In this document: piece by piece, positions 20,690-20,874 of the stretch
Layout: each line of letters begins with the position of its first letter
Position numbering within the stretch: position 1 is the stretch's first letter
From: Intoshia linei
Taxonomy: Eukaryota > Orthonectida > Rhopaluridae
DNA: 20,874 nt
Assembly (NCBI GenBank): GCA_001642005.1
Contig: LWCA01000670.1
Coordinates: forward strand, 1 to 20,874
Direction of reading: 5' to 3'
The notes under the pieces: model-generated
The model's database searches: none
The model's input: only the letters and a program-made list of their open reading frames with translations
Told to the model about the DNA's origin: nothing
Made by a program: the position numbers and the translations under genes

Positions 20690-20874
20690 CTGTAGTGTCA
20701 TAAATTAATTAAAGTTTACAAAATTTTTTGAAAGTGAAAATTTGAAATTTAAAAATTGCGTAGCAATGAAAAAAATTCCGAAGGAATAAATTATGTAGAT
20801 TTTCACACATATGTCTTGACTGGAAATGTGTAGGCGTACAATCCACATTTTTTTTGAAATTGTAGGATCAATAT
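20690..20874 (-). repeat. Interspersed repeat family, copy D (cut by window end)
   Basis: Matches copy B in the same orientation at about 4920-5090. Shared blocks are AGCAATGAAAAAAATTC, GAAGGAATAAATTATGTAG, ATTTTCACACATAT and ATTGTAGGATCAATAT. It matches copy A near 475-600 as reverse complement. Only part of the element is visible and the head lies beyond the window. The left boundary is approximate. Confidence 0.7.

Noticed and set aside
1-20874. tRNA, rRNA, CRISPR arrays, bacterial promoters or ribosome binding sites
   Set aside because: None was seen. The regular repeats present are explained by transposons and the Helitron tandem array, and the genome is eukaryotic.

Overview
The window looks like a piece of an animal nuclear genome, most likely an insect and perhaps an aphid-like hemipteran. 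The reasons are a very high A+T content (roughly three quarters by eye), genes split by short GT-AG introns (42, 43, 56 and 62 bp are seen), a six-cysteine tetraspanin, and many small or decayed DNA transposons (piggyBac, hAT, Helitron, PIF/Harbinger types). There are no bacterial operons, ribosome binding sites or CRISPR arrays. The species assignment is inference only.

Layout. Positions 1-1160 hold a long copy (copy A) of an interspersed repeat family, followed at once by a 426-bp hAT-type miniature element (1173-1598) with a perfect 8-bp target duplication. Positions 2470-6286 hold the one well-supported host gene: an eight-exon tetraspanin of 276 residues on the plus strand, all introns in phase 0. 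Two of its introns carry transposons. Intron 3 holds a complete 426-bp piggyBac-type miniature element that ends only 17 nt before the next exon. Intron 6 holds a reversed copy (copy B) of the first repeat family. Positions 6320-9240 are gene-poor, with scattered repeat ends, hairpins and one stretch open on both strands. Positions 9243-9594 are bracketed by inverted repeats. At 9838-10830 the head and the tail of the repeat family lie in opposite orientation. A short stretch at 11083-11202 resembles part of a PIF/Harbinger nuclease.

At 11530-11714 a two-exon model starts with a clear signal peptide and could be a small secreted peptide or the 5' end of a longer secreted protein. From 12 to 19 kb there is little beyond AT-rich sequence, a truncated hAT copy (14476-14688) and an isolated exon-like segment (16055-16080). 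The right end (about 19446-20609, minus strand) is the decayed N-terminal part of a Helitron polyprotein. Its first exons form a 107-bp tandem array, each unit made of a 69-bp exon coding a 23-residue repeat and a 38-bp intron-like spacer. A complete hAT miniature element (19071-19394) lies just past its coding remnant, and another copy of the first repeat family runs off the window end.

The genes do not form a pathway. The main themes are a host membrane-scaffold gene crowded by transposons, and a Helitron whose N-terminal repeats appear to have grown by exon-plus-intron duplication.
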